This document shows, in pieces, positions 18,383-29,898 of a DNA stretch of 64,000 bases (positions are counted from its first letter, which is position 1; each line of letters starts with the position of its first letter). Made by a program: the position numbers and the translations under genes. Below the pieces are notes generated by a model that worked only from the letters and a program-made list of their open reading frames with translations, did not search any database and was not told the DNA's origin. The DNA comes from Mangrovibacter phragmitis (lineage in GTDB: Bacteria > Pseudomonadota > Gammaproteobacteria > Enterobacterales > Enterobacteriaceae): assembly GCF_001655675.1 (NCBI RefSeq), contig NZ_LYRP01000001.1, positions 992,001-1,056,000 on the forward strand, given 5' to 3'.

Positions 18383-19267
18383 ATGCATCCCCGTTTTGTT
18401 TCAGCCTTTGAAGCTCTGCCTGTAACTCTTCGTGCTTCCCTGCAATCTATTTTGGACGATAGCGCCTTTCCAGCCATGTTGACTCCGGAGCAAACACAGC
18501 ACCTGCAACAACAAACCGGTATGGATAAGAACGCCCTGGCCTTTGCATTGTTGCCTTTAGCAGCAGCCTGCGCCTGGACAGGTATTTCGCATTTCAATGT
18601 AGGTGCGATCGTTCAGGGTGCCAGTGGAGCACTGTGGTTTGGGGCAAATATGGAGTTTCCTGGCAGTTGCATGCAACAAACCATTCATGCTGAACAAAGC
18701 GCCATAAGCCATGCCTGGATGGGTGGTGAGCAGACCTTAACCGGGATAACCGTCAACTATACACCTTGTGGGCACTGCCGCCAGTTTATGAATGAACTCA
18801 ATAGTGGGTTGTCGCTGGAAATTCATTTACCAGAACGAGCACCAGCAAAACTGGGTCATTACTTGCCGGATGCCTTTGGGCCGAAAGATCTCGCTATCAC
18901 TACGCTTCTGCTGGATAACGAGAACCATGGGTTCCCGGTTAAAGGACCGGCACTGGAACAAGCTGCCATCTGTGCGGCTAATCGCAGCCATTGCCCTTAT
19001 AGTCAATCTCCTGGCGGGGTAGCATTGCAAACCCATGACGGCAATATCTTCGCCGGAAGCTATGCCGAGAACGCAGCATTTAACCCCTCTCTACCTCCAT
19101 TGCAGGTCGCCCTGAACCTGTTACGCTTGCGTGGCTACGGAGCTGAAGATATCGCTTGCGCAGCAATAGCGGAGCGTACCAATGGGCAGATAAGCCACCA
19201 TGACAGTACTGTCTCACTGCTGAATACTCTGGGCTGCCAGAAGATAACCGGCGTAACATTAGCCTGA
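18383..19267 (+). CDS. cdd: Cytidine deaminase
   Basis: 294-residue zinc enzyme converting cytidine and deoxycytidine to uridine and deoxyuridine in pyrimidine salvage. Zinc ligands His102, Cys129 and Cys132 and the proton-shuttling Glu104 are in place ([17 protein letters not shown]), at the same positions as in E. coli Cdd. The duplicated, degenerate C-terminal domain of the large enterobacterial form is also there. Confidence 0.96.
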   Translation: MHPRFVSAFEALPVTLRASLQSILDDSAFPAMLTPEQTQHLQQQTGMDKNALAFALLPLAAACAWTGISHFNVGAIVQGASGALWFGANMEFPGSCMQQTIHAEQSAISHAWMGGEQTLTGITVNYTPCGHCRQFMNELNSGLSLEIHLPERAPAKLGHYLPDAFGPKDLAITTLLLDNENHGFPVKGPALEQAAICAANRSHCPYSQSPGGVALQTHDGNIFAGSYAENAAFNPSLPPLQVALNLLRLRGYGAEDIACAAIAERTNGQISHHDSTVSLLNTLGCQKITGVTLA

Positions 19268-19295
19268 TAATGCGAGCAACCCGTGCTTAAAATAA

Positions 19296-20129
<834 letters not shown>

Positions 20130-20197
20130 AGTAAGGCAGCTTCACTGACCTGTTCAGGTTTTTCCTCCCCTAACCCGTCCACCAGCAACCAGGCAAA

Positions 20198-20231
20198 AAA
20201 AACCGCACCGGTGTATCCGGCACGGTTTTAG
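20198..20231. terminator. Bidirectional terminator between sanA and mglC
   Basis: AAAACCGCACCGG, loop TGTAT, CCGGCACGGTTTT: paired arms flanked by A-run and T-run, between the convergent sanA and mglC genes. Confidence 0.75.
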
Positions 20232-20245
20232 TCTGCAGAAACAAC

Positions 20246-21256
20246 TTATTTTTTGCGGGTGTATTTCAGTGAATCCAGCGCCACAGCAAAGATAATGATG
20301 CTGCCTTTAATAATGTACTGCCAGTATGGGTTGATACCGATATAGGTCAGACCGTAGTTAATCACAGTAAAGATGATTACCCCGGTTACCACACCAATCA
20401 CGGTTCCAACACCGCCACTGAACGAGACCCCTCCCACCACACAAGCCGCGATGGCGTCCAGTTCGTACATAAAGCCCAGGTTGTTGGTTGCCGAACCAAT
20501 ACGCCCGGCTTCCAGCATCCCACCAAAGGCGTAAAACACACCAGATAAGGCGTAGATCATCAACAGGTTCAGGCCAACATTCACCCCGGATACTTTCGCC
20601 GCTTCAGGGTTGCCGCCGATGGCAAAAATGTTTTTACCAAAGCGTGTTTTGTTCCACAGGATCCAGACAAAAATACTGGCTATCACCGCGTAGAAGGTAA
20701 TGTACGACAACCGGAACGAGCCCATTTGTACAAACCCCTGCGTGAAGGTGGAGAATTTTTGTGCAAACCCAGAAATAGGCGATGCACCGACAAAATCGTA
20801 ATACAGGGAGTTGATCCCGTAGACGATAATCATCGTACCCAGAGTGGTGATAAACGGGGTCACATTAAGGTAAGCAATGATAATCCCGTTCACCAGGCCA
20901 ATCACCGCACCTATGACACACACAATCAGGATAACCATTGGAATAGACATGGTTTCCATGTGTGGGAAAACCTTGTTGACGTTCCCCATGGACTGAAGCA
21001 ATGTGGCCGCAATCACTGCCGCCAGACCAACCTGACGCCCGGCTGACAAGTCAGTTCCCTGGGTGACAATCAACCCTGCCACACCCAGTGCAATGATAAT
21101 ACGCACCGATGACTGAGTCAGAATATTACTCAGGTTGAGCAAGCTTAAAAAAGTTGGATCCTGGAAAATAATGATAGCCAGTAAGACAAACAGTACGACG
21201 TAAATACCGCCGTCTTTCAGGTAAGTAAACAAGCTTTTCTTATTTAACGCACTCAT
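20246..21256 (-). CDS. mglC: Galactose/methyl-galactoside ABC transporter permease MglC
   Basis: 336-residue BPD_transp_2-type permease, last gene of the mglBAC operon. It has about eight to ten membrane spans and matches E. coli MglC throughout (for example GTDLSAGRQVGLAAVIAATL and the AGRIGSATNNLGFMYELDAI region before the EAA-like loop). Starts 15 bp after the mglA stop codon. It forms the membrane channel for beta-galactoside and glucose uptake with MglA and MglB. Confidence 0.96.
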   Translation of the reverse strand: MSALNKKSLFTYLKDGGIYVVLFVLLAIIIFQDPTFLSLLNLSNILTQSSVRIIIALGVAGLIVTQGTDLSAGRQVGLAAVIAATLLQSMGNVNKVFPHMETMSIPMVILIVCVIGAVIGLVNGIIIAYLNVTPFITTLGTMIIVYGINSLYYDFVGASPISGFAQKFSTFTQGFVQMGSFRLSYITFYAVIASIFVWILWNKTRFGKNIFAIGGNPEAAKVSGVNVGLNLLMIYALSGVFYAFGGMLEAGRIGSATNNLGFMYELDAIAACVVGGVSFSGGVGTVIGVVTGVIIFTVINYGLTYIGINPYWQYIIKGSIIIFAVALDSLKYTRKK

Positions 21257-21271
21257 GAGAAGCCCCTGAGA

Positions 21272-22792
21272 TTAAAGATGCAAAGACGCAAGACGCAATA
21301 TTTCGTTCTGCGTGGCGGTTTTAGTGTCAACAATGCCGGAAACGAGCCCATTGCTCATAACCAGAATTCTGTCGGTTATTCCCAGTAACTCCGGCATTTC
21401 GGAGGAAATAATAATTATTCCCTTTCCTTTTTTCGCCAGTTCAGCTATTAGCTGGTAGATTTCAAACTTAGCCCCGACATCAATTCCACGCGTCGGTTCA
21501 TCCAGCATCAATATTTCAGGTTGAGTCAACAACCAACGGCCGATAATTACTTTTTGTTGGTTACCCCCAGACAACGAGCCAATTTGGGTTTTATGGCCGG
21601 GAGTTTTAACCCGCATGGCATCGATTACCCATTGGGTATCACTTTTCATGCGTGAATTATCCAATAAACCAACTTTATTTTTGTAGCGTTTAATATTGGA
21701 AATAAGCGAGTTAAAACCAATATCCAGATACGCATAAATACCGGTTGAGCGGCGTTCTTCGGTCACCAGCGCAAAACCATTATTAATAGCTTCATTCGCA
21801 GTATGGTTATTAATGGGCTTGCCATGTAACTTAATGGTCCCGGATGACTTCTCACGAATACCAAATAATGTTTCGACAATATCGGTACGTTTTGCACCTA
21901 CCAACCCCGCAATACCCAGAATTTCACCCTGATGTAGATCAAAAGAAATATCGCGAATTGAAGGCTGACGCAAGGAGGTCAAATTGCGAACTTCCAAAAT
22001 CACTTCGCCCGGTGAGTTTTCACGTTCAGGGAAACGTTGGCTTAAAGAACGCCCCACCATCATGGCAATGATTTTATCCATATCCAGCCCTTCAAGGGAC
22101 TGAGTGGCAATCCACTGCCCATCACGCAGGATGGTTATCTCATCACATAGCTGGAAAATTTCTTCCATCTTATGAGAGATATAAACAATTCCGCACCCGC
22201 GCTCTTTCAGCTTACGAATAATGGTAAACAGGTGGTTAACTTCTTTTTCTGTCAGCGACGAAGTAGGCTCGTCCATAATGACAATTTTAGCATCATAGGA
22301 AAATGCCTTGGCGATTTCGATCATTTGCATTTGCGAAACAGATAACGTACCCACCCGTGCTTTGGGGTCAATATCAATATCCAGTTCTTCAAAAATCGCT
22401 TTGGTATCCTGGTACATTTTATCCTGATCGACAAAAATACCTTTGGTGGGATAACGCCCCAGCCACATATTGTCCATGACTGAGCGTTGTGACACCAGGT
22501 TCAACTCCTGGTGAACCATAGAAATCCCATTTTCCAGAGCTTCTTTTGCGGAATGAAATTCAATTTCTTTCCCTTGAAAAAGAATACTTCCACTGTCCTT
22601 CTTGTAAATACCAAACAGGCATTTTAATAATGTTGATTTCCCTGCACCATTCTCTCCCATCAGAGCATGAATAGAGTGAGGGCGAACTTTCAGGTTCACA
22701 TTATCCAGCGCTTTAACGCCAGGAAATGATTTATTAATGTTAGACATTTCTAACAAAAACTCACCTGACGGCTGTATGTTATTGCTGACCAT
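21272..22792 (-). CDS. mglA: Galactose/methyl-galactoside ABC transporter ATP-binding protein MglA
   Basis: 506 residues with two ABC domains in tandem. The first has Walker [10 protein letters not shown], signature LSVSQMQM and Walker [12 protein letters not shown]. The second lacks a canonical Walker A (GLVGAKRTD) but has the signature LSGGNQQKV and [13 protein letters not shown], as in all sugar-type MglA/RbsA proteins. The ATG at 22792 has an AGGTG site 6 bases upstream and fits the E. coli length; further in-frame codons upstream are not needed. Confidence 0.96.
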   Translation of the reverse strand: MVSNNIQPSGEFLLEMSNINKSFPGVKALDNVNLKVRPHSIHALMGENGAGKSTLLKCLFGIYKKDSGSILFQGKEIEFHSAKEALENGISMVHQELNLVSQRSVMDNMWLGRYPTKGIFVDQDKMYQDTKAIFEELDIDIDPKARVGTLSVSQMQMIEIAKAFSYDAKIVIMDEPTSSLTEKEVNHLFTIIRKLKERGCGIVYISHKMEEIFQLCDEITILRDGQWIATQSLEGLDMDKIIAMMVGRSLSQRFPERENSPGEVILEVRNLTSLRQPSIRDISFDLHQGEILGIAGLVGAKRTDIVETLFGIREKSSGTIKLHGKPINNHTANEAINNGFALVTEERRSTGIYAYLDIGFNSLISNIKRYKNKVGLLDNSRMKSDTQWVIDAMRVKTPGHKTQIGSLSGGNQQKVIIGRWLLTQPEILMLDEPTRGIDVGAKFEIYQLIAELAKKGKGIIIISSEMPELLGITDRILVMSNGLVSGIVDTKTATQNEILRLASLHL

Positions 22793-22898
22793 AGTCATCA
22801 CCTGGCTACATCCCACGAATAATCACAGTATCAGATTTAGCTCAATCTGGTTTACTGGTAATTATTTTGAGTAAAGTATTTGTTGCTCATTATGTTGT

Positions 22899-22934
22899 AA
22901 TAACAGGTGCAGTATTTTACCTGCACCTGTTATT
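22899..22934 (-). promoter_or_regulatory. mglB-mglA intercistronic stem-loop
   Basis: AATAACAGGTGCAG, 8-base loop, CTGCACCTGTTATT: a 14-bp perfect stem between mglB and mglA. By analogy with other binding-protein-dependent operons, it likely protects the mglB mRNA end and/or partly stops transcription, so that the binding protein is made in excess over MglA and MglC. Confidence 0.65.
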
Positions 22935-22999
22935 CCCCTTACAAGTCACGCCGTACTTCGGTAGCCGGACTATTCAGGGCAAACAATATCGAAATAAAA

Positions 23000-23995
23000 T
23001 TACTTACCTTCAAATTTCGATAAGTTATCTTTATCTACGCCAACATAAGGAACACGAACAATTTTATCGACAATCTTCCAACTGGTGCCAGCGGCAGGTG
23101 CTTTACCTTCAGCCAGGTTACGGGCTAAATCAAAGGTCGCTTTCGCCTGGTTGTTGGCATCGTTCAGCACGGTACCTGCCATCGCGCCGGATTTAATCAG
23201 CGCCATCGCTTCTGGTAATGCATCCACACCAAAGACCGGAATTGATGACTTATTGTGAGCTTTGAGCGCTTCGATAGCCCCCATGGCCATCGCATCGTTG
23301 TTCGCAATAACCACTTCAATCTTATTGGCATTTGGGCCAGATAACCAGGCATCCATTTTGTCTTTTGCCTGCGCGGTATCCCACATTGCAGTATCCAGTG
23401 CCAGCTGCTGTGTTTTCAGGCCTTTATCATGCAGGGTTTTCACCACATAAGTAGTACGTGCTTCAGCATCCGGATGCCCTGGCTCACCTTTAAGCAATAC
23501 ATACTGAATCACGCCATCTTTGTTCAGATCCCAGGATGGGTTCGCCGCCCAGTGCTTGGCGATCAGTTCGCCCTGAATAACGCCGGCTTCTTTTGAGTCA
23601 GTCCCTACATAATAGGCTTTGTCATAGCTGTCCAGCGCCTTACGTGAAGGTTCCTTGTTAAAGAAAACAATCGGCACATTCTGCGAACGGGCTTTCATGA
23701 TCACAGTACCTGCGGCTGCCGGGTCAACCAGGTTAATTGCCAGCGCTTTTACGCCTTTCGCCAGCAAGACATCAATCTGGTCATTCTGTTTAGACTGGTC
23801 GTTCTGCGAGTCGTTCATCAGCAACTGAACATCAGGCGCATCCTTGCCATCCTTTTCAATTGCTTTGCGAACTTCTGACATAAAGTTATCATCATATTTG
23901 TAGATGGTGACGCCAATACGGGTTGCTGCGTGCGCAGCTGCGCCAAACAACATGCTTGCCATTACAGCTGACAGAGTAAGCACCTTCTTATTCAT
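23000..23995 (-). CDS. mglB: Galactose/glucose-binding periplasmic protein MglB
   Basis: 331 residues: cleavable signal peptide (about residues 1-23, ending AAAHAA) followed by a two-lobed sugar-binding protein of the Peripla_BP_4 class, colinear with E. coli MglB. It delivers D-galactose and D-glucose to MglAC and is a chemoreceptor ligand for Trg. First gene of mglBAC. Confidence 0.96.
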   Translation of the reverse strand: MNKKVLTLSAVMASMLFGAAAHAATRIGVTIYKYDDNFMSEVRKAIEKDGKDAPDVQLLMNDSQNDQSKQNDQIDVLLAKGVKALAINLVDPAAAGTVIMKARSQNVPIVFFNKEPSRKALDSYDKAYYVGTDSKEAGVIQGELIAKHWAANPSWDLNKDGVIQYVLLKGEPGHPDAEARTTYVVKTLHDKGLKTQQLALDTAMWDTAQAKDKMDAWLSGPNANKIEVVIANNDAMAMGAIEALKAHNKSSIPVFGVDALPEAMALIKSGAMAGTVLNDANNQAKATFDLARNLAEGKAPAAGTSWKIVDKIVRVPYVGVDKDNLSKFEGK

Positions 23996-24233
23996 GGTAT
24001 CTCCGGTTTTGCAGGGTAACGATAAAAATCAGTCAGGCGGGATATTTGTAATCAAAATGTTACATCACGCCGACTTTTCGGGAAAAAGTTAACGCATCCA
24101 TGTGATATAACATTCCGTTACTGCATTTTTATGAGCGCTCAGAGGGCTTTTATACCGTAACCACCCATCCGCAGTTACATTATGTTTCACCCTCTAAAAC
24201 ACCGCCATAATAGTAACCGGAATGTTAAGTTAC

Positions 24234-24249
24234 TGTGAATTTACTCACA
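24234..24249. promoter_or_regulatory. CRP-binding site of the mgl promoter
   Basis: TGTGA-ATTTAC-TCACA, a perfect inverted repeat matching the CRP core consensus, upstream of mglB on the minus strand. It indicates catabolite activation of mglBAC. Confidence 0.85.
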
Positions 24250-24252
24250 GAT

Positions 24253-24266
24253 TGAAACCGGTTACA
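24253..24266. promoter_or_regulatory. GalR/GalS operator of the mgl promoter
   Basis: TGAAACCGGTTACA, one mismatch from the symmetric GalR/GalS core TGTAANCGNTTACA, lying 4 bp from the CRP site, the arrangement known for mgl in E. coli. Confidence 0.8.
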
Positions 24267-24303
24267 TCAAACTCTTTATAAAAGAAGTGATCTGGCACAC
24301 ACT

Positions 24304-25305
24304 TTACTGGCTGGGTGAAACAGAATGACGGCGAACCAGTGTTGGCATAAAGCAGTGGGTTTCTGACTGGTCAAGTGTGCCCGCAGCGCCGCGTAGTGCC
24401 AGTTCAGTTGCTGTACGGGCCATAGAAGCAATAGGGTAACGAACCGTAGTGAGTTGAGGGTCGGTATAGCGTGCGACGGGAATGTCATCAAAACCAATCA
24501 CGGATACCTGTTGCGGAATATGAAAGCCATTATCTTTCAGGGCTGTCATCGCCCCGGCGGCCATACTGTCGTTATAAGCAAAAATCGCACTCAATTGTTG
24601 GTTGCTGCCAAGGAGTTCCACCATGGCCGCTTCCCCTCCCTGTAAATCGGGGGTACCACGGGCAACCCAATTTTCCCGTGCGGAAATCCCTTGTTCTTCC
24701 AGCGCCATAGCCCAGCCCTGGCGGCGTTGTGTATCGTCGTCAATGCCGTGGCTGGAACTAAGATAACCAATACGCTCATGCCCCTGCGCTATCAGCATTC
24801 GGGTCGCCATTAATGCACCGGATACGTTATCCAGGCCGACACAACGGTGCTCATAACCAGGTAAAATTCGGTTAATCAACACCATGCCCGGCACTTGTTC
24901 CATAAACAATGCCATTTCCTGGTCAGATAACGCTTTAGCATGAACGATCAGCGCATTGCAGCGCTGGCGGATTAATACTTCAATTGCGTGCCGTTCTTTC
25001 TCTGCTTCATGGTAACTGTTACCCACCAACACATATTTGTTATGCGCCTGGGCAACACCATCCACAGCTTTAACCAGTGCACCAAAAAACGGGTCAGAAA
25101 CATCCATGACCACCACACCAATGGTATCACTGACCTGAGTTGCCAGTGCCTGTGCGTTGGCATTTGGCCTGTAGCCAAGTTGCGTCACTGCTTTCATGAC
25201 TGCATCACGGGTATCAGGGCTCACCAGCGCACTGTTATTGAGAACGCGTGAAACTGTGGCAACGGAAACACCCGCGTAACGGGCTACATCGCGAATCGTG
25301 ACCAT
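24304..25305 (-). CDS. galS: mgl operon repressor/isorepressor GalS
   Basis: 333-residue LacI-family regulator. The ATG at 25305 ([20 protein letters not shown]) matches the E. coli start; three upstream codons are not used. N-terminal helix-turn-helix and hinge helix are followed by a periplasmic-binding-fold domain that binds galactose/fucose. It represses mglBAC and its own gene, with both operators visible nearby. Confidence 0.95.
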   Translation of the reverse strand: MVTIRDVARYAGVSVATVSRVLNNSALVSPDTRDAVMKAVTQLGYRPNANAQALATQVSDTIGVVVMDVSDPFFGALVKAVDGVAQAHNKYVLVGNSYHEAEKERHAIEVLIRQRCNALIVHAKALSDQEMALFMEQVPGMVLINRILPGYEHRCVGLDNVSGALMATRMLIAQGHERIGYLSSSHGIDDDTQRRQGWAMALEEQGISARENWVARGTPDLQGGEAAMVELLGSNQQLSAIFAYNDSMAAGAMTALKDNGFHIPQQVSVIGFDDIPVARYTDPQLTTVRYPIASMARTATELALRGAAGTLDQSETHCFMPTLVRRHSVSPSQ

Positions 25306-25394
25306 GCAAATCATCCAGGCAGAGGTTTTTAAATTGTTGTCGCCGCGTTACCTGCAGCGTGGCGATTATTTTGTCAGCGAGCGGGTTAACGCAG

Positions 25395-25410
25395 CGTGAG
25401 GAAAATCACA
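25395..25410. promoter_or_regulatory. CRP-binding site of the galS promoter
   Basis: CGTGA-GGAAAA-TCACA: one mismatch from the CRP core repeat TGTGA-N6-TCACA, about 90 bp upstream of galS. Confidence 0.7.
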
Positions 25411-25414
25411 GGGA

Positions 25415-25428
25415 TGAAAGCGGTTACA
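25415..25428. promoter_or_regulatory. GalS/GalR operator upstream of galS
   Basis: TGAAAGCGGTTACA, close to the GalR/GalS core and next to the CRP site at 25395-25410; consistent with autoregulation of galS. Confidence 0.72.
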
Positions 25429-25459
25429 GCAGATATGTTAATGATTGTGATCTGGATCG

Positions 25460-26617
25460 TTATCTGGTTGTAGATGAAGCAGGTGAACCGGTAGCCAGAG
25501 CGGTCAATTTGCGCCACAACCACTCCAGCGGCCCCTGACGAAAAAAGTGTAACCAGCAAACTGACAACACAAGGTTAACCAGCCACACCGCAGGCACAAA
25601 GGCCAGCAGTTGTAACCGGCTGAAATGCATAAACAGCCCTGCCCGTTCAAACAGGGTAGTACAAATAACGGTTTGCAGCAGGTAATTCGTCAGAGCCATT
25701 CGCCCAACACAGGCGATAGCTATTGTGATACGCCAGGAAGCCATTGTGCGCCAGTAGCCAAAGATAAGTGCGGCATAACCAATGGACTGCAGTGGGGCGC
25801 TTAATTCCCGCGGCGACTGTAACAAAAATGCGCACCACCGGTACTGCCAGCCTAAATACCATTGTGCATACACAGCAGGCGCATTAATTAACAACCCCAG
25901 CCCCACCAGAATGACACCGGTACGCCGGTAATGAGACTGGCTGAAGCGCCCACGTAACCAGCCACTGCGCATCAGTGCAGCCCCCAGCAGCATCATGCCC
26001 GCCAGTTGCCAGCCATATTGTGCGCCAATGGCCAGTAGATTTGAGGACAACAAACTCAGGCGGTTATCAACAGCTTCCATCCCACCTTTTAATTTCCAGT
26101 AGGCCTCATATTGCAGGGGAGCGGCTTCTGGCACCCAGGAACGGCTGGTGTGATCACCAGAAATCAACCCAAGAACCAGCAATACACCCAGACCAATTAA
26201 ATAGAGCACAATGCCGGTATTAAACAGCGCCTTAACACCACTGGCGTCGCGAATCATTCTCCAGCACACCAGCCCAACCAGCCCGTAAGCCAGAAGAATA
26301 TCGCCATCCCATAAAAATACTGCATGGCAAAACCCCAGCATGACCAGCAAAGTCAGCCGCGACTGGATCCAGCGTTTACCACGCGGCAACAACATTTGCA
26401 GCCCTGCGCCAAACAACAAGGCAAATAGCGTAAGGAATTTAACCTGGGCGAAAAGATCGAGTATGGCCCATGTCCAGGCATCACTTAATGAAACACTGCC
26501 TGACCAGGCGGGATTAAGATAAGCGGCCTTGGGTAAACCAAAAGCCACTATATTGAGAAGCAGGATGCCCAGAATGGCAACGCCGCGAATAAAATCGAGC
26601 GTAAGGTTTCTTTCCAT
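25460..26617 (-). CDS. yeiB: DUF418-family membrane protein YeiB
   Basis: 385-residue polytopic inner membrane protein with about ten hydrophobic segments, closely matching E. coli YeiB at the start (MERNLTLDFIRGVAILGILLL is shared, shown here as the first membrane span). It has the DUF418 C-terminal domain (MALTNYLLQT, GPLEWLWRKLT). Function unknown. It is 23 bp downstream of folE on the same strand and is probably co-transcribed. Confidence 0.93.
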   Translation of the reverse strand: MERNLTLDFIRGVAILGILLLNIVAFGLPKAAYLNPAWSGSVSLSDAWTWAILDLFAQVKFLTLFALLFGAGLQMLLPRGKRWIQSRLTLLVMLGFCHAVFLWDGDILLAYGLVGLVCWRMIRDASGVKALFNTGIVLYLIGLGVLLVLGLISGDHTSRSWVPEAAPLQYEAYWKLKGGMEAVDNRLSLLSSNLLAIGAQYGWQLAGMMLLGAALMRSGWLRGRFSQSHYRRTGVILVGLGLLINAPAVYAQWYLGWQYRWCAFLLQSPRELSAPLQSIGYAALIFGYWRTMASWRITIAIACVGRMALTNYLLQTVICTTLFERAGLFMHFSRLQLLAFVPAVWLVNLVLSVCWLHFFRQGPLEWLWRKLTALATGSPASSTTR

Positions 26618-26640
26618 TGCATCCTGCCTGGCAGTTAAAT

Positions 26641-27309
26641 TCAGTTATGGTGACGCACTGCGCGTAAAAACTCCTGCCGGGTATTCTGGCTCGATTTGAA
26701 TAACCCGCCCAACGATGTGGTGGTGGTCGCGCTGGTTGCATCGCGAATACCGCGTGCTTTTACACAATAATGCACAGCATCAATGGATACAGCGACATTA
26801 CTTGTTCCCAACAAAGTTTGCAGTGCTACTAATATTTGCTGAGTCAGACGTTCCTGAACCTGTGGCCGCTGAGCAAAGAACTGCACTATACGGTTAATTT
26901 TTGACAAACCAATCACCGCATCTTTTGGAATATAAGCGACGGTAGCTTTGCCATCAATAGTAACGAAATGGTGTTCACAGGTACTGGTGAGCGTAATATC
27001 ACGTACTGTCACCATTTCATCCACTTTCATTTTATTTTCAATGACAGTGATTTTAGGGAAATTAGCGTAATCCAGACCAGAAAAGATCTCATCAACATAC
27101 ATTTTGGCAATGCGATGTGGCGTTTCCATCAGGCTGTCATCACTCAAATCCAGATTCATGAGTTGCATGATGCCTGCCATATGTTCGGCAATGCGTGCTT
27201 TGCGAGTTTCGTTATCCAGTTGCTCGGCAGGTTGGCGTAACGGTGTTTCCAGCCCTCTGGCAACCAGAGCATCGTGGACCTGGGCGGCTTCTTTACTGAG
27301 TGATGGCAT
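26641..27309 (-). CDS. folE: GTP cyclohydrolase I
   Basis: 222-residue enzyme making 7,8-dihydroneopterin triphosphate from GTP, the first step of folate synthesis. Zinc ligands are in STCEHHFV (about Cys111/His114) and HYCVKARG (about Cys182). The ATG at 27309 gives the same length as E. coli FolE; the TTG one codon upstream is not needed. Confidence 0.96.
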   Translation of the reverse strand: MPSLSKEAAQVHDALVARGLETPLRQPAEQLDNETRKARIAEHMAGIMQLMNLDLSDDSLMETPHRIAKMYVDEIFSGLDYANFPKITVIENKMKVDEMVTVRDITLTSTCEHHFVTIDGKATVAYIPKDAVIGLSKINRIVQFFAQRPQVQERLTQQILVALQTLLGTSNVAVSIDAVHYCVKARGIRDATSATTTTSLGGLFKSSQNTRQEFLRAVRHHN

Positions 27310-27594
27310 CAAATTTCTCCTGCAGGTGTCTCATTCCTTACCCTGCGTGGGGTAAAGTTTGTGCTCATTTTGCGGCACTGCGCATGTTTAATCCAGTACC
27401 ATAAAGGATTATTGTTGAAATAGGTGTAGCCATGCACCAGAAAAAACAATGCCGTTATTGGCTGGCGGAATGAAAGAAAAATGGATATTGCACTGCCTGT
27501 ATCCATATTCAAATGTCAGAACCCGCGTAATAATAAAGCCAGCGCTGGCTTCAGGCTGATTACCAGGCTCATATCTGCACAATAACCAAAAGGG

Positions 27595-28380
27595 TTACAC
27601 TTCCAGTGAGGTAGTCAGGCCGTCGATAACCACCTGAGGTGTGCCACGCGAGCAGCGCTCAATACGCCCTTTTACTCCATAGACTTCCGCCAGGCTCTCA
27701 GCCGTAATCACTGTTGCCGGTTCCCCGCTGGCAACCAGGTTGCCGTTTTTCAGCATCAGCACATGTTCGCCATGGCGCAGGGCAATATTAATATCATGCA
27801 CCACGACTACCGTTATCATATTGCGCTTGCGGGTTTCACGGGCTACCAAATCCATTACGTGGAACTGGTAATTAAGATCAAGTGCACTGAGCGGTTCATC
27901 AAGCAACAATAATTCCGGACGGCGGATCAGTGACTGTGCCAAACCAACCAGTTGCTTTTGCCCACCAGAAAGTTGGTCCAGGTAGCTCATTGCCAGATGT
28001 GAAATGCCCAGTTGATCGAGCAGGTTCATTACTTCCTGCTCATGGGATGCATTGGCATGGCCGCCAGACGCACGCTGCGCAACAATTATTGATTCCAGAA
28101 CGTGCAGGTGAACGCCCGCAGGTAAACTTTGCGGTAAATAAACTACTTTCTCTGCCCGTTTCGCAAAAGGCAGCGCCATCAGGTCTTCACCGTCCAGCTC
28201 TAACTGGCCCTGCGCTTTATTCAGACCGGCCAGCGAACGCATCAGCGTGGATTTACCACAGCCATTGGGGCCAAGTAACACAGTGATTTTCCCACGGGGT
28301 AACGGCCCAACATTCAGATCGCTGATAATCTGGCGTTTCGGGTAACCGGCATGAAAATTGCGAATAACTAAACCACTCAT
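27595..28380 (-). CDS. Iron-siderophore/cobalamin-type ABC transporter ATPase
   Basis: 261-residue FecE/FepC/BtuD-type ATPase: Walker A LLGPNGCGKST (about 34-42), signature LSGGQKQLVGLAQ and Walker B LLLLDEPLSALD. It starts within the stop codon of the permease gene, so both are co-transcribed. The substrate is likely a ferric siderophore, judging from the upstream Fur-like box, but no binding protein or receptor is adjacent. This pair is not in the E. coli folE-lysP interval, where yeiG and cirA lie. Confidence 0.85.
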   Translation of the reverse strand: MSGLVIRNFHAGYPKRQIISDLNVGPLPRGKITVLLGPNGCGKSTLMRSLAGLNKAQGQLELDGEDLMALPFAKRAEKVVYLPQSLPAGVHLHVLESIIVAQRASGGHANASHEQEVMNLLDQLGISHLAMSYLDQLSGGQKQLVGLAQSLIRRPELLLLDEPLSALDLNYQFHVMDLVARETRKRNMITVVVVHDINIALRHGEHVLMLKNGNLVASGEPATVITAESLAEVYGVKGRIERCSRGTPQVVIDGLTTSLEV

Positions 28381-29468
28381 TATACGCTCCCCCGGTGGCG
28401 CAGAATAATACTCAGGAAGAAAGGCACCCCTACCAGAGATGTCACGATCCCCACCGGGATGATGACGCCAGGAATGATATTCTTGGAAGCAACAGATGCC
28501 ATCGACAACACCAGCGCGCCAATCAACACACTACCCGGCAAGTAAAAACGGTGGTCTTCACCAAATGTCAGGCGGGCAATATGTGGCGCGACAAGGCCGA
28601 TAAACCCAATCGGGCCCACAAACGCCACAGATAGCGCAGACAGGATACTGATACGCAGTAAGGTCGCCAGGCGCAGGCGGCGTACATCGATACCGAAGCT
28701 GACTGCACGGTCTTCTCCCAGGCGCAGTGCGGTGAGTTTCCATGAGCTCATCATCGAAAGTGGCAAAATAACTGCAAATGCCAGCGCCAGCACACCCAGT
28801 TTGTCCCAGGAGGCTCTGGCCAGGCTGCCCATGGTCCAGAAAACCAGTCCCTGCAACGTATCTTCGCTGGCAACAAACTGCAACATAGAAACCAGCGCAT
28901 TAAAGGTAAACACCAGTGCAATCCCAAACAGCACCACACCTGATGTCGCAACTTGTGTCCAGCGGGTGATGGCATCAAGCAGCAAGGCTGCGATTAACGC
29001 GAAAACAAAAGCATTAGCCGAGATAAACCACTGGTCAGGCACGCCGGGTATACCAATACCCAGGACAATAGCCAGTGCGGCACCAAATGCCGCAGCAGAA
29101 GAGACACCGAGAGTAAACGGGCTGGCAAGCGGGTTATTGAGAATGGTCTGCATCTCCGCCCCGGCGAGGCCCAGCGCCATACCCACCATTACCGCCATAA
29201 GTGCATAAGGCAGACGGATATCCCAGACTATCACCCGGGTTCCCGGGTTAGCACTGGACGGGTCAATCAGCGTATGCCACAACGTACCCAGCGATAAACC
29301 TGAAGGGCCAAGAGTAAAATCCAGCAACAGCGACGCGAGAATGGCAAGAACAATCACGCCAAGTAACCAGTAACGGTGGTACAACACCTTCTGGTAACGG
29401 CCCATCACGTTATTGGCAGATGATGATTGCGACGTTGACTGTGACATTGATTCGGAGGTTACACTCAT
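28380..29468 (-). CDS. FecCD-family ABC transporter permease
   Basis: 362 residues: a Ser/Gln-rich cytosolic N-terminal extension (about 1-25), then about nine to ten membrane spans with the FecCD signatures (AGAEMQTILNNPLASPFTLG; FVGPIGFIGLVAPHIARLTFG). One polypeptide serves as a homodimeric channel or needs a partner. Coupled to the ATPase at 27595. Transcription probably starts near the Fur-like box at 29743, leaving a leader of nearly 300 nt. Confidence 0.85.
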   Translation of the reverse strand: MSVTSESMSQSTSQSSSANNVMGRYQKVLYHRYWLLGVIVLAILASLLLDFTLGPSGLSLGTLWHTLIDPSSANPGTRVIVWDIRLPYALMAVMVGMALGLAGAEMQTILNNPLASPFTLGVSSAAAFGAALAIVLGIGIPGVPDQWFISANAFVFALIAALLLDAITRWTQVATSGVVLFGIALVFTFNALVSMLQFVASEDTLQGLVFWTMGSLARASWDKLGVLALAFAVILPLSMMSSWKLTALRLGEDRAVSFGIDVRRLRLATLLRISILSALSVAFVGPIGFIGLVAPHIARLTFGEDHRFYLPGSVLIGALVLSMASVASKNIIPGVIIPVGIVTSLVGVPFFLSIILRHRGSV

Positions 29469-29898
29469 TACATCTAAACCTTTACGGCGTCATGCTAATC
29501 ATTAATTTCCCTCTGGCTCATGCCATCAGGTTCTCAGGTTAAACGCCTGCAGAGGCAACAACTATTCACGCTGGCCACACGCCAGCTACAACAAAACAGA
29601 ATGTTGAAACCAGGACAGGCACTGTCCAGGGTACGTCCGTAGGTGTTTGTACGATGTCTTGCTGTAAACAAAGGTTCACTGCGAGACCACCAGGCAAAAA
29701 TAAATATGGCCACGGGCATATATCGAGCGCCAACGATAAGGCAAATGATAATTCTTATCAATTCTATAGTTAGAAAAACTTCATTTTTTACACGCGCAGC
29801 CGTTATAAATCAACGTATACATGTAAAAACAACACATAGTGTGTAAGTTTTCCCTGACCGGGAACAAAATTACAGCAGTTGCGCTGCCCCCTCTGCCA
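29469..29898. other. Leader/promoter region of the FecCD-type operon, no gene
   Basis: No convincing coding frame. Contains perfect small hairpins: GCTGGC/GCCAGC (29569-29585) and GGACAG/CTGTCC (about 29614-29628). It may be the structured 5' leader of the ABC operon or the scar of a lost gene. Confidence 0.45.
29743..29761. promoter_or_regulatory. Fur-box-like site
   Basis: AAATGATAATTCTTATCAA matches most of the 19-bp Fur consensus GATAATGATAATCATTATC when read as overlapping hexamers (ATGATAAT, TTATCA). It lies about 275 bp upstream of the FecCD-type permease start and suggests iron repression. Confidence 0.6.

Noticed and set aside
27595..29468. btuCD vitamin B12 transporter
   Set aside because: FecCD/BtuC proteins are similar, but there is no cobalamin riboswitch in the leader and there is a Fur-like box; a siderophore role is more likely.
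29500..29540. TPP-riboswitch-like string on the minus strand (CTGAGAACCTGATGGC ... CCAGAGGGAAA) upstream of the FecCD-type permease
   Set aside because: It resembles the 3' half of a THI box, but the essential upstream GGGGTGC segment and the P3 stem are absent, and the operon is not thiamine-related. Treated as chance unless a covariance search says otherwise.
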